A stretch of 38,214 nt of DNA from Pseudomonadota bacterium (GCA_022360315.1 JAKSDA010000141.1:1-38214), one strand, 5' to 3'. Shown: positions 19,167-27,468, numbered from the stretch's first letter. Made by a program: numbers and translations. Notes: generated from the sequence alone by a model not told the origin.

Positions 19167-19442
19167 ATGAGTAAAGCGTTGATGAAAAAGGGCTCGAGCT
19201 CGAGCTCCACGATGAGCGGCGCCGTTCCAGCGGTTGCCAGTCTGATCATTCCCGGAACCGGGCAGCTCATCAACGGTGAGGGCAGCAAGGCATTGGGCGT
19301 GTTTGTGGTATGGGGGGTCGCCGGCCTCGGTTTTCTCGGCGCACTGCCGCTCATCGGCTCGGTGGCCGGCCTGGTCGGTGCTGCGACCCATATCTATGCC
19401 GTCGCCGACGGCTACTTGACCGGCAAGAAAAAACGGGGATAA
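19167..19442 (+). CDS. Small TM2-like membrane protein (91 aa)
   Basis: A 91-aa integral membrane protein. Residues about 17-80 form two hydrophobic segments around PGTGQLINGEGSKALGVFV, the PG.GQ...G...KA pattern of TM2/DUF5683-like domains. The N-terminus is basic and serine-rich, the C-terminus is GKKKRG, so both ends are probably cytoplasmic. I chose the ATG at 19167 because upstream residues are not protein-like, but there is no ribosome-binding site. It precedes the MoxR gene by about 100 bp on the same strand and could share its transcript. An AT-rich stretch at 19035-19078 upstream is a likely promoter area. Function unknown. Confidence 0.65.
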   Translation: MSKALMKKGSSSSSTMSGAVPAVASLIIPGTGQLINGEGSKALGVFVVWGVAGLGFLGALPLIGSVAGLVGAATHIYAVADGYLTGKKKRG

Positions 19443-19545
19443 AGGCGCCCTGCCAATCGCCGCTTTCGACTCTCGCCCGCTGCAAGGGCGCCTCGCTCGG
19501 CTGGCCGATCGCCCCGCACACCTATAGCGGCATGGTCGACACAGT

Positions 19546-20367
19546 ATGACTCACTTCGATCGATTCCAAGGCACTGAGACTTACATCGCTTCTGATGACC
19601 TGCGCCATGCAGTCAACGTGGCCGTTGCCCTCGAGCGCCCGCTGCTCCTGCGCGGCGAGCCTGGCACCGGCAAGACCCTTCTGGCTGAAAATGTGGCCCA
19701 TACTCTCGAGGTGGAGCTGATCCGCTGGCACATCAAGTCCACGACCAAGGCCCGAGATGGCCTCTACATATACGACACAGTGGCGCGCCTTCACGACAGT
19801 CGCTTCGGCGACGGCGACGTCAAGGATATTTCGCGCTATATCGAACTCGGCCCGCTCGGCAAAGCGCTTTCGTCGCCCCGGCGCGTGGTCCTTTTGATCG
19901 ACGAGATCGACAAGGCCGACATCGAGTTTCCCAACGACTTATTACTCGAGCTCGACGCCATGCGTTTTCGTATCGACGAGACCGGCCAGGACATCACCGC
20001 CGCTCATCGTCCGGTTGTGATCATCACGTCCAACAACGAAAAAGAGCTGCCCGACGCGTTTTTGCGCCGGTGCATCTTTCACTATATCGAGTTTCCCGAC
20101 CGGCAACTCATGTCTCGCATCGTCAGAGTCCATCACCCTGATCTCGCCGAAAAAGTGCTCGACCAGTGCCTGGATGTGTTCTACGGGTTGCGCGAGGTGC
20201 CGCGCCTGCGCAAGCCGCCCTCGACCAGCGAGCTGATCGATTGGATCCTGGCGCTGAAGAAGTCGGGGGTGAGCCTGGCCCGGATCGGCGGCGGTATTCC
20301 GTTTCTCGGCACCCTGCTCAAGACCGAGCAGGACATGGCCAGTGTGGTCAAACGCGGCCTGGCCTGA
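19546..20367 (+). CDS. MoxR-type AAA+ ATPase
   Basis: A 273-aa cytoplasmic AAA+ ATPase of the MoxR group, chaperone-like remodellers that work with VWA-domain partners. Walker A is GEPGTGKT (residues 37-44), Walker B VVLLIDEIDKAD (Asp119, Glu120), sensor 1 IITSNNEKELPD (about 159-170) with the arginine pair following in FLRRC. The C-terminal lid helices run to residue 273, normal for the compact subgroup. The ATG at 19546 is preceded by 'GACACAGT' without a strong ribosome-binding site. It sits 30 bp before the VWA gene, the classic MoxR-VWA pair. Client unknown. Confidence 0.93.
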   Translation: MTHFDRFQGTETYIASDDLRHAVNVAVALERPLLLRGEPGTGKTLLAENVAHTLEVELIRWHIKSTTKARDGLYIYDTVARLHDSRFGDGDVKDISRYIELGPLGKALSSPRRVVLLIDEIDKADIEFPNDLLLELDAMRFRIDETGQDITAAHRPVVIITSNNEKELPDAFLRRCIFHYIEFPDRQLMSRIVRVHHPDLAEKVLDQCLDVFYGLREVPRLRKPPSTSELIDWILALKKSGVSLARIGGGIPFLGTLLKTEQDMASVVKRGLA

Positions 20368-20397
20368 AAGCGGCATCGTACCCCGGGGACACAGACA

Positions 20398-21618
20398 ATG
20401 CTGATCGACTTTTTGTTCGAGCTGAGGCGACACAAACTGGACGTTTCCACCCACGAGTGGATGGCTCTCATGGAAGCCATGGCCCTGGGCCTGCACGAGT
20501 CGTCGCTCGACGGCTTCTACCGCCTGGCCCGGTCGATCTGTGTCAAGGACGTCACCGATTTCGATGCCTTTGACCTGGCATTCTCGTCCTACTTCAAGGG
20601 CATCGAGGTCGACGCCCTGGCTCTGGCCGAAGAGCTGTGGACCTGGCTGAAAGATCCCAAAAAGTTTGCCGGCCTCACCCCCGAGCAGCGCCGCGCGCTC
20701 GAAGCGCTCGACCTCGAAGCGCTGCGCGAGCTGTTCAAAAAGCGCCTGGAAGAGCAAAAAAAGCGCCACGATGGCGGCAATCGCTGGATCGGCACCGGTG
20801 GCCGGTCGCCGTTCGGACACGGCGGGTTTCACCCCACCGGCCTGCGCATCGGCGGCCCGGGCGGCGGTCGCTCGGCCATGCAGGTGGCCGGACAACGGCG
20901 CTACCGCGCGTACCGCAAGGATATGATCCTCGACGTGAGGCAGATCGACGTCGCTCTGCGCGGATTGCGCCAGCTGGGACGGGAAGGAGCCGAGGACGAG
21001 CTCGACCTCGACGAAACTGTCGACGAAACCTGCAGGAACGCCGGCGAGCTGGAGCTGATTTTTCGACCGCCACGGCGCAATCGGGTCAAGCTGATCCTGC
21101 TCATGGATGTCGGTGGCTCCATGGATCCACACGCCGAACTGGCCAGCCGGCTGTTCACCGCGGCGTCGCGCGCCGGTCGCTTTGCCAGCTTTCGCAGCTA
21201 CTACTTTCACAACTGCGTCTACGAGTCGGTGTACGAAGACGCCCACTTTCGGCGACCCGTGTCGGTCAGCGATCTTCTGTCGGGCACCGATCGCGACCAC
21301 AAGCTGGTCCTGGTCGGGGACGCGCTCATGCACCCGTCCGAACTGCTCCACGCCGGCGGGTCGATCTACTACCACCACCAAAACCGCACTCCGGGCATTG
21401 AATGGCTGCGCCGCATTGCCAATCACTTTCGACGTCTGGCCTGGCTCAACCCCGAACCCAGGCAGTACTGGCCGCACACCACGATCGAAATCATCGCCAG
21501 TTTGATCCCGATGTGGCCGCTCACCCTGGACGGCCTGGGCGAGGCCGTGCGCTACTTGATCCGCGGCGGCCGTGCCCCGCTGGTCGAACCCGTGGTCCCG
21601 ATCGATCCGGGGTATTGA
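20398..21618 (+). CDS. VWA-domain protein (CoxE-like), partner of the MoxR ATPase
   Basis: A 406-aa cytoplasmic protein. The N-terminal 120 residues are helical ([20 protein letters not shown]). A basic, Gly-rich linker ([18 protein letters not shown]) follows, then the VWA domain with MIDAS motif DVGGSMD (Asp237 to Asp243). The canonical MIDAS is DxSxS; here the third residue is Gly, which I believe is usual in this subfamily ('[14 protein letters not shown]'), so metal binding may still occur through Asp and Ser. The gene begins 30 bp after the MoxR stop with GGGGACAC upstream. Together they probably form a metal-insertion or protein-assembly module. plsY follows 154 bp later and may be separate. 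Confidence 0.88.
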   Translation: MLIDFLFELRRHKLDVSTHEWMALMEAMALGLHESSLDGFYRLARSICVKDVTDFDAFDLAFSSYFKGIEVDALALAEELWTWLKDPKKFAGLTPEQRRALEALDLEALRELFKKRLEEQKKRHDGGNRWIGTGGRSPFGHGGFHPTGLRIGGPGGGRSAMQVAGQRRYRAYRKDMILDVRQIDVALRGLRQLGREGAEDELDLDETVDETCRNAGELELIFRPPRRNRVKLILLMDVGGSMDPHAELASRLFTAASRAGRFASFRSYYFHNCVYESVYEDAHFRRPVSVSDLLSGTDRDHKLVLVGDALMHPSELLHAGGSIYYHHQNRTPGIEWLRRIANHFRRLAWLNPEPRQYWPHTTIEIIASLIPMWPLTLDGLGEAVRYLIRGGRAPLVEPVVPIDPGY

Positions 21619-21772
21619 CCGTCGCACCACCTTGTTGCCGGGCAAAGCGGCTGGCCCGGATCGAAAACGGATAGTCATCGCGAGGTTGCAGCTGCCGAGG
21701 AAGACCGGGCAAACCGGCGCAGCCGCAAGCGCAGTAGGTGTCGTGGTGAATGATCCGGGCTAGGATACCTCT

Positions 21773-22414
21773 GTGAATGTTTCCGCTGTGGCCGCCGTGC
21801 TCGTCGTGGCGTCGTATCTGCTCGGTTCGGTTCCCACCGGGCTGCTCGTTGCGCGTGCTCGCGGTATCGATATTCGCGGGGTTGGCAGCGGCAATATCGG
21901 CGCCACCAACGTAGCGCGCAGCCTGGGCAAGAAGCTCGGTCTGGTCGTCCTCGTGCTCGACGCGCTAAAGGGCGCGACCCCGGTCCTTTTGGCCATCTCT
22001 CTCGGCTTCGACCAGCCGGCCGAAGAAATCGCCGATCGATGGGTCGAGTATTCTGCCTCGCTGGCCCCATGGGTCATTCCCGCGGTCGGCGTGGCCGCGA
22101 TCGCGGGTCACTGTTTTCCGCCCTGGCTGCGCTTCCGCGGCGGTAAGGGCGTGGCCACGTCCTGGGGCGTATTCCTGGCCGTCGATCCGATGATGGCGGC
22201 AATCGCCACGGTCATTTTTGCCGCGCTCTACGCCGCCTTTCGACTGGCATCGATCGCCTCGCTGAGCGGCGCACTGGCGATGCCGACCCTGTTGTGGCTG
22301 GGCGGACGCGACGACCCTGTGGTCGCCCTGGGCATCGTCTGTGCGGCGATCATCGCGGCCAAGCACTCCTCGAATATCGGCCGTCTGCTCCGCCGGGAGG
22401 AACATAAAGTCTGA
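21773..22414 (+). CDS. plsY: Glycerol-3-phosphate acyltransferase PlsY
   Basis: A 213-aa integral membrane acyltransferase that transfers acyl from acyl-phosphate to glycerol 3-phosphate, the first step of phospholipid synthesis. All three loops are visible: LLGSVPTGLLVAR, GSGNIGATNVARSLGKK (residues 38-54) and GHCFPPWLRFRGGKGVATSWG (from residue 112). It has the usual number of membrane helices (about 5). Start is GTG at 21773 with AGGATA upstream. The 3' end overlaps the folK coding region on the opposite strand by 65 bp. Confidence 0.95.
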   Translation: MNVSAVAAVLVVASYLLGSVPTGLLVARARGIDIRGVGSGNIGATNVARSLGKKLGLVVLVLDALKGATPVLLAISLGFDQPAEEIADRWVEYSASLAPWVIPAVGVAAIAGHCFPPWLRFRGGKGVATSWGVFLAVDPMMAAIATVIFAALYAAFRLASIASLSGALAMPTLLWLGGRDDPVVALGIVCAAIIAAKHSSNIGRLLRREEHKV

Positions 22415-22988
22415 CCCCGGCGCTCTGCGCTGCGGGCTCCGGCCCGGCCAGGCACTCTGCCACGGTGCGGGCAAACCCGGGCATGGGCCAATCGACACCG
22501 ACGAGCTCGGCAAGGGGACGCAGAACAAACGCTCGCTCGATCATGCGAGGGTGGGGAAGACTCAGCCCGGGCCCGGTGGCCACGCAATCGCCGGCAAAGA
22601 GAAGGTCGAGATCGACCTTGCGCGGTCCCTTGGGCTCGGCGGGATTTCGAACCCGGCCGAGCCGGACCTCAATGGCCAGAATTGTGTCCAGAAGAGTATT
22701 TGGCGTCATCGCTCGACCGAGCGCAAAGCTCACCACAGCGTTCAAGAAACGCGGTTGCCGGGTCACCGGGCCCACGGGCTCGCTCTGGTAGATGCTCGAC
22801 CGGCGGGCCCGTCCGCTGGCCAGTTCGGCCTCGAGCGCTCCGACAGCCCGGTCAAAGCGGGCACAGATCGCGTGGTGTCCACCCAGGTTGCCACCCAAAC
22901 CGACAAAAATTTCGATTCCGGGGGCCAGTATGACCGGCGCAGCGCCCGGCCCGTCCAGTGGGGCATGGGGCGAGGGGTCATTCGACAT
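22350..22988 (-). CDS. folK: 6-hydroxymethyl-7,8-dihydropterin pyrophosphokinase (HPPK)
   Basis: A 212-aa enzyme of folate synthesis: it transfers pyrophosphate from ATP to 6-hydroxymethyl-dihydropterin. Signatures are VGLGGNLGG (residues 29-37), SEPVGPVTRQPRFLNAVV, KGPRKVDLDLL (Asp126 and Asp128 for magnesium) and LPHPRMIERAFVLRPLAEL. The C-terminal ~30 residues (PPGGADGRYSRSAW) are not part of the fold and lie in the overlap with plsY. The ATG at 22986-22988 overlaps the 3' end of the FAH-family gene by 11 bp, so the two are probably translationally coupled. No folate neighbours are present. Confidence 0.93.
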   Translation of the reverse strand: MSNDPSPHAPLDGPGAAPVILAPGIEIFVGLGGNLGGHHAICARFDRAVGALEAELASGRARRSSIYQSEPVGPVTRQPRFLNAVVSFALGRAMTPNTLLDTILAIEVRLGRVRNPAEPKGPRKVDLDLLFAGDCVATGPGLSLPHPRMIERAFVLRPLAELVGVDWPMPGFARTVAECLAGPEPAAQSAGVRLYVPPGGADGRYSRSAWPR

Positions 22989-23655
22989 CGTCTACGACTC
23001 TATTTTCGAGCACACCAATGCCCTCGATCTCGACGGTGACCGAATCGCCGACCGACAGGTTGCCCACTCCCGATGGTGTGCCCGTGGCGATGATATCTCC
23101 GGCCTGGAGTGTCATGAATCGGCTGGCATGGGCGATGAGCTCGGCGACCGAAAAGATCATGTCGGCAGTGCGTCCATCCTGCTGGATTTCGCCATTGACC
23201 CGCGTGACAATACGCAGAGCCCCGGGATCGAGACCGGTGACGATGCACGGCCCGATCGGACAGAACGTGTCCATGCCCTTGGCCCGCGTCCACTGATTGT
23301 CTTTTTTCTGCAGATCGCGAACCGTGACGTCATTGATGCAGGTATAGCCGAACACGTACTCGAGCGCCCTGGACTCGGTTACGCGACGGGCAGACCGGCC
23401 GAGAACAACGCCGAGCTCGCCCTCGTAATCGACCCGTCGATACCCGGACGGACGCACGATGTCGCCGCCTGGCGGCAAAAGCGCCGATGGTGCCTTCAGA
23501 AACATCAGCGGCTCGGACGGGACCGAACTGTTCATCTCAGCGGCATGAGCACGGTAGTTGCGGCCGATGCCGAGGATCTTCGAAGGCGCCACGTCGTGCC
23601 ATCGCAGCGGTGGATCTGCGTCGAGCTCGCCCGTTCGGTAAACATCCAGTCGCAT
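22978..23655 (-). CDS. Fumarylacetoacetate hydrolase (FAH)-family protein
   Basis: A 225-aa member of the FAH superfamily, small-type (like YcgM or acylpyruvases), which cleaves or tautomerises short beta-diketo acids with Mg2+. Seen: ILGIGRNYRAHAAEM (binding loop), VDYEGELGVVLG (metal ligands Glu78, Glu80), FGYTCINDVTVRDLQ with Asp109 as third ligand, FCPIGPCIV, and TGTPSGVG. The exact substrate cannot be read; oxaloacetate decarboxylase/acylpyruvase activity is usual for such proteins. The frame runs 65 codons further upstream, but those lie in dispersed repeat C and are not protein-like; the ATG at 23653-23655 has AAGGG at good spacing. First gene of an operon with folK. A leftward intrinsic terminator sits about 210 bp upstream. 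Confidence 0.9.
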   Translation of the reverse strand: MRLDVYRTGELDADPPLRWHDVAPSKILGIGRNYRAHAAEMNSSVPSEPLMFLKAPSALLPPGGDIVRPSGYRRVDYEGELGVVLGRSARRVTESRALEYVFGYTCINDVTVRDLQKKDNQWTRAKGMDTFCPIGPCIVTGLDPGALRIVTRVNGEIQQDGRTADMIFSVAELIAHASRFMTLQAGDIIATGTPSGVGNLSVGDSVTVEIEGIGVLENRVVDDVE

Positions 23656-23682
23656 CTGGCCCTTATACCGCAGATCGCGCCG

Positions 23683-23757
23683 TCGGCCGCGGAGCCGCTC
23701 GGCTCGGTGAGAACCGCGCACCAGACCTGTCGTCGCTTGTCGGGACGTCCGGCCGAT
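23683..23757 (+). repeat. Dispersed intergenic repeat, copy C
   Basis: Runs from GGCCGCGGAGCCGCTCGGCT to GGGACGTCCGGCCGAT, with the CTCGGTGAGAACCGCGC and CTTGTCGGGACGTCCGG blocks shared with copy D at 27115. It lies just upstream of the FAH-family gene and would produce the spurious N-terminal extension in that frame. Confidence 0.6.
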
Positions 23758-23863
23758 CGCATGCCACCGACCTGCATGGGACGCATCACAAACCCCGTTC
23801 ACTGGACCTGGCGTTGCCGATGTAACCCAACTCTCAGGCTGTTGGTGCACAGAAGATTCTGAT

Positions 23864-23898
23864 AAAAAAACCGGAGGATAGTAGGCGTACTATCCCGG
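23864..23898 (-). terminator. Leftward intrinsic terminator/attenuator-like hairpin
   Basis: On the minus strand: GGATAGTA, loop CGCC, TACTATCC (8 perfect pairs), extended by CCG/CGG with a 2-nt bulge, followed directly by seven T (23870-23864). It is upstream of the FAH-folK operon and divergent from the FHA gene. On the plus strand it could act as an operator. No gene to the right is transcribed leftward into it, so it may be a leader attenuator or end of a small RNA. Confidence 0.55.
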
Positions 23899-23907
23899 TT
23901 GCGTCGA

Positions 23908-23917
23908 TGTGCGCACA
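23908..23917. promoter_or_regulatory. 10-bp palindrome TGTGCGCACA
   Basis: A perfect palindrome within the near-symmetric CGATGTGCGCACAATCG, 17 bp before the FHA gene start and beside the 23864-23898 hairpin. It may be an operator for the FHA gene. Short enough to be chance. Confidence 0.3.
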
Positions 23918-23933
23918 ATCGTAAACTTTTCCA

Positions 23934-26165
23934 GTGGCGTATCGTCCTCCCCATAACCTCGACCCGGCATCGGTCCTGGCCGATACAGACGAGGAAGCGG
24001 GCAGGGCGATCGGCGATATCGAAGGCGTGAGGACCACGCTCGATGGTCCGCAGGCGAGAAAACGCCCCAGCGGGCGTCCCGGCGGGCCCGACAACCTCGA
24101 CGACGACGATGCCCACGAGGACGAGCGCAAGACCATCGAACGTCCGGTGTCGCGTCGCCGGCTGGAATGGGACGATCGAACGTCGGTCGACGACACCAGC
24201 TCGGACAGTTCGGTGGACGATCGGGTTCCGCTCGACGAGTCGACGCTCGACGACCACAAAAGCCTGTCCCCGGCCGCAGTTCACTCACCTGCGAGCCCGA
24301 CCGACGATGACGATCCGGCGACCGCAAAGCTCGTGGTTGTATCGGGCAAAAACGAGGGCAGCGAGTTCGAGCTCTTCGGCAAGTCGATCTCGATCGGCCG
24401 GGGACTCGACAACGACGTCGTACTCACCGATATCGCGGTTTCGCGCGAGCACCTGACTCTGAAATACGACGGCATACACTACCGCCTCCTCGACCACGGG
24501 TCGGGCAACGGCACCTACATCAACGACGAGATCGAGACCGGTTCGAGCGTTCTCGCCGACGGTGATCAGATCGAAATCGGCGAGACGATCATTCGGTTCG
24601 AACACCCGTCGGCGCGGCAAGGCGTCGGCAAACCGAGAGGCCTCGCCACTGCCGAGACCTTACCCGGAGGTCCGTTTGGCGAAATTGCCAAGGGAATGCG
24701 CGGCAGTCAACGAGTCGAGTTTCAGAACAGCAACCCGGTTCGACTTCCGGCACCGGCGTTCGCCGACTCGGAGCGACCGCGAGCTCCACTGCCGTCGCCA
24801 GCGCCGCTCCCGCCGCTCATGGCGGACACGCCCGCCCCCATACTGGGACGCTCGTCTGCCCACGAGTCTGTCCAATCTCTGTCCGGACGCGATAGTCTGT
24901 CCTCATCGGCCAAGAATCCGGCTCTGGCCACGGCCGAGACGGTGCCCGGGCGAGGCGACTTATTGGGCGACGCTCTGGCGCGCGACACGGGTGGCACCAC
25001 TGCCCCGCAACTGGCCTTTGCCGACCCGTCCTCGGCGCTACTGACCGGTTCGAAGCCAAACCTGCTGGATGTGGTCGCGCCCTACCCGGCAACTGCGCCG
25101 ACCGATCAAACCGCCCGGCGGCGGGGAATGCTGATCGGATTGCTGGTGTTTTTGTTATTCGTGGCCGCAGCTGCAGGTGGAACCGCGTTTGTCGTGCGCA
25201 GCCAGGGCCAGCAAGCCAGCGCAGCCGACCCGGCCGGAACCGGACAGGACGTGCCCGAGCTGCCCCGGGATACCTGGGGCACGGATGAGACTCTTCTGGT
25301 AGCCGCTGCAGGTGGGGCAGCGCTGCCGGCAGATTCAGCACCGGCCAGCGCCTCGCCGACGAGTTCGGCCAGGTCCAGCGAAAGGGTCGGGACGAGCGAT
25401 TCCAGCCCGGGTGATCGCGGGGATGGCGACTCGGTCGTGTCGGTGGCGGTCACCATTCCCTCGCAATCGCCAGTCGCCGAGCCGGACCGGGTTGCGCCGG
25501 CGTCGGACCGGCCCGACCCGATCGAGAACTCTGCCCGGCCCGCACCGAAAACTCGGCCAGTGCAACAGAAAGGGCGCTCGCCGTCACGAAACCGCCGTGT
25601 TGTCGAGGCCAGAGCGCGCAAGTCGGCACAGGATCAGTACCGGGCCCGCAAGTTCAATGTAGCGAGCAAGATCCTGCGCTCCGCAGCGGGCGATCTCAGT
25701 GCCAAGCAAGGCGCCAAGCTGCGCACTATGGCCGCCAACTATCAACGGGTTGCCGGTGAGCTGCGCAAGGGCAAACAGTTGGCCTCGAGCAAGCCGATCG
25801 ATGCCATGAGATCCTACGAGCGCGCACTGCGCTTGGACAAGAGATACGGTCGGGGAGCTCATAGTTGGTTTATTCGCACGAAACTGACTGCTGTGACTCC
25901 CAGGGCCGCAGCTGCCTACATGTCGCGCAAGAGTTATGAAGCCGCCAAGGAGACGGCCGACAAGGCTGCACAATACGGCGCCAGCTCGAATTCAGCGGTC
26001 AAGCGAATACGCCAGCAGCTGGAGCGCAAGGCCTCGGAGCTGTTCAAGAACGGCTTGCGTATCGAGCGGACCAGACCCGATGAAGCCAGGCGGCTGTACA
26101 CTCGCGTCCTCAAAATAGTGCCGCCGTCGAGTTCGTGGCACCAAAAAGCCCGCAAGCGGCTGTAG
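23934..26165 (+). CDS. FHA-domain transmembrane protein with C-terminal helical repeats
   Basis: A 743-aa single-pass membrane protein. A disordered acidic N-terminus (residues 1-125, Asp/Ser/Arg-rich) precedes an FHA domain (about 130-224: SIGRGLDNDVVLTD, then AVSREHLTLKYDG, then GSGNGTYINDE), which binds phosphothreonine. A long Pro/Ser/Ala-rich linker with duplicated ATAET(L/V)PG leads to one hydrophobic helix (about 399-423, MLIGLLVFLLFVAAAAGGTA). After another low-complexity linker the last 190 residues are Lys/Arg/Ala-rich helices, probably TPR-like and periplasmic. Kinase-signalling or cell-envelope scaffolding is likely but not proven. The start is GTG at 23934 with no ribosome-binding site; an internal start at a later codon is possible as residues 1-40 are not conserved-looking. 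The response regulator gene converges 30 bp downstream. Confidence 0.82.
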   Translation: MAYRPPHNLDPASVLADTDEEAGRAIGDIEGVRTTLDGPQARKRPSGRPGGPDNLDDDDAHEDERKTIERPVSRRRLEWDDRTSVDDTSSDSSVDDRVPLDESTLDDHKSLSPAAVHSPASPTDDDDPATAKLVVVSGKNEGSEFELFGKSISIGRGLDNDVVLTDIAVSREHLTLKYDGIHYRLLDHGSGNGTYINDEIETGSSVLADGDQIEIGETIIRFEHPSARQGVGKPRGLATAETLPGGPFGEIAKGMRGSQRVEFQNSNPVRLPAPAFADSERPRAPLPSPAPLPPLMADTPAPILGRSSAHESVQSLSGRDSLSSSAKNPALATAETVPGRGDLLGDALARDTGGTTAPQLAFADPSSALLTGSKPNLLDVVAPYPATAPTDQTARRRGMLIGLLVFLLFVAAAAGGTAFVVRSQGQQASAADPAGTGQDVPELPRDTWGTDETLLVAAAGGAALPADSAPASASPTSSARSSERVGTSDSSPGDRGDGDSVVSVAVTIPSQSPVAEPDRVAPASDRPDPIENSARPAPKTRPVQQKGRSPSRNRRVVEARARKSAQDQYRARKFNVASKILRSAAGDLSAKQGAKLRTMAANYQRVAGELRKGKQLASSKPIDAMRSYERALRLDKRYGRGAHSWFIRTKLTAVTPRAAAAYMSRKSYEAAKETADKAAQYGASSNSAVKRIRQQLERKASELFKNGLRIERTRPDEARRLYTRVLKIVPPSSSWHQKARKRL

Positions 26166-26195
26166 TCGGGCTCGAACGCACGACCTCAGGTGGAA

Positions 26196-26585
26196 TCAGC
26201 TCAACAGGTCGGCAATGGCCTTTTCCAGCTTCTTGAAGTCGAACGGCTTGTCGATATAGGCGTCGGCACCATAGAGCGGTGCGGTCATCTCGTTCATCTG
26301 CGGGCCTATGGCCGTGAGCATGAGGATCTTGATGTCCCTGGTGGCTTCGTTTTGCCTCAGCGCTCGAGCTACTTCCCAGCCGGTCTTCTTGGGCATCATG
26401 ACGTCCAGGACGACCACCCGGGGTTTTTCGTGCTCGGCATGCTGCAAAGCGATCTCGCCGTCCGACGCCGTGACAACGCGATATCCGGCGTTCGACAGTC
26501 GGATATTGAGCATATTGAGAATCTCCGGATCATCGTCGACCACGAGGACGGTCGTAGAGTCACCTGAGTTTACGGCACCGGTCAT
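26196..26585 (-). CDS. Single-domain response regulator (CheY-like)
   Basis: A 129-aa receiver domain with no output domain. Asp61 (VVVLDVMMPKK) is the phosphorylation site; acidic pocket VLVVDDDPEI (Asp17-19), switch Thr91 (LMLTAIG) and Lys113 (IDKPFDFKK) are all present. Activity is probably phosphorelay or regulation of a partner protein. No histidine kinase is in the window; the convergent neighbour is the FHA protein and the next rightward gene is a small membrane protein, so the partner cannot be inferred. The ATG at 26583-26585 starts an 11-residue Gly/Ser tail before the domain. Confidence 0.95.
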   Translation of the reverse strand: MTGAVNSGDSTTVLVVDDDPEILNMLNIRLSNAGYRVVTASDGEIALQHAEHEKPRVVVLDVMMPKKTGWEVARALRQNEATRDIKILMLTAIGPQMNEMTAPLYGADAYIDKPFDFKKLEKAIADLLS

Positions 26586-26925
26586 GATGCAACGTTACGG
26601 TGCCAGGGCCAAGCTGGTCAAGGCTGGTCGGTGCACGGCTGCACATGCGGGCGTCCGATGCGGCAGTGGGCGGGCTGCACGACCTGACACTGCTGGGTCA
26701 GAGCGCAGCCATCAGCGCAGCAGAGCGGTGACATTATTGGGTATGGTCGGACAGATGCGCTGCGTCGTCGCGAGATCGCTCGCGGCGAGATTTTTGTGCC
26801 GAGGTGATCGCCCATTCGCCCTGGACCCGCCTGGGCGCTACAATATGGCGTTGAGAACAGACACCGGGCGGTTTGACTGCGCACTTGTACCTCGCTGCCA
26901 GATCGTCCCAACCTCGGAGAAACCC
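26586..26925. other. Intergenic region, no gene seen
   Basis: 340 bp between the response regulator start (leftward) and the small gene at 26926. It must contain the two divergent promoters, but no clear -35/-10 pair was found. Confidence 0.35.
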
Positions 26926-27087
26926 GTGAGACTCTTTGTGCACGCCGTCATTACAGGCTTTGGCTTCACTCTGGGCAAGACCCTGTTCGAGAAGGTCAGG
27001 GAACGCTTCATGCCAGAGGACGACAAAAAACCCCAGGAAGTCACTGTGGTCAACATCGAGGACGTGAAAGAGGGCAACTCCGACTGA
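26926..27087 (+). CDS. Small hypothetical membrane-associated protein (53 aa)
   Basis: Starts at GTG 26926-26928 with GGAG 8 bp upstream. The 53-residue product begins with a short hydrophobic/amphipathic segment (RLFVHAVITGFGFTLGKTLF) and ends in a charged tail (FMPEDDKKPQEVTVVNIEDV). It could be a peripheral or single-pass membrane peptide. The frame is open far upstream, which is chance. Not recognised. It is followed by the repeat-containing intergenic region before the algH-dynamin operon. Confidence 0.5.
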   Translation: MRLFVHAVITGFGFTLGKTLFEKVRERFMPEDDKKPQEVTVVNIEDVKEGNSD

Positions 27088-27114
27088 AGGCTGCAACGGT
27101 CGAATAGCCGGCCC

Positions 27115-27177
27115 GCCCGGCCGCTCCACTCGGTCCAGAACTCCGCTTCTCATCCCTTGCCGGGACGTCCGGCCGAT
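27115..27177 (+). repeat. Dispersed intergenic repeat, copy D
   Basis: From GCCCGGCCGCTCCACTCGGT through TCCAGAACTCCGCTTCTCAT to CCGGGACGTCCGGCCGAT, the best match to the family core. It begins 28 bp after the 53-aa gene, so it might act as a transcript end or processing site. Confidence 0.7.
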
Positions 27178-27406
27178 CTGAATCTGGCTCGCAACCCGTG
27201 GCAATCCCGGTCCGAGCTCGGTGTGTGTTGGCAAGGGTCGAGACAGCCAGCACGGATGTCGGCCAGTGTCGGCAAAAGGGCTCGCGGCAGTGCCGCGGTG
27301 AACAATCCGGGTCGGCGCCGGGCGTCCGCCTGGCCGGAATAGGGTCCATCCCCTTGGGCGTGCCGGCGCGGCTCGGCGTGCGGTCTTTGCGATCAAATAC
27401 TCGGCC

Positions 27407-27468
27407 GCCCGGCCGCTTCGCTCGGTAGCAGCTCCGCATTACACGGCCTGCCGGGCCGTCTGGCCGAT
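27407..27468 (+). repeat. Dispersed intergenic repeat, copy E
   Basis: GCCCGGCCGCTTCGCTCGGT then AGCAGCTCCGCATTACACGG then CCTGCCGGGCCGTCTGGCCGAT. The 5' half matches copies A, B and D; the 3' core carries several changes. It is 66 bp upstream of the algH start. Confidence 0.65.

Noticed and set aside
19942..21678. 578-codon open frame on the minus strand
   Set aside because: It is antisense to the MoxR and VWA genes, whose domains are intact. Long antisense frames are expected in GC-rich coding DNA; the translation shows no domain.
23656..23850. 65-codon N-terminal extension of the FAH-family gene
   Set aside because: The extension is translated dispersed repeat; the ATG at 23653-23655 has a ribosome-binding site and begins where the family begins.
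22792..23862. 356-codon plus-strand frame
   Set aside because: Antisense of folK and the FAH-family gene, whose motifs are complete.
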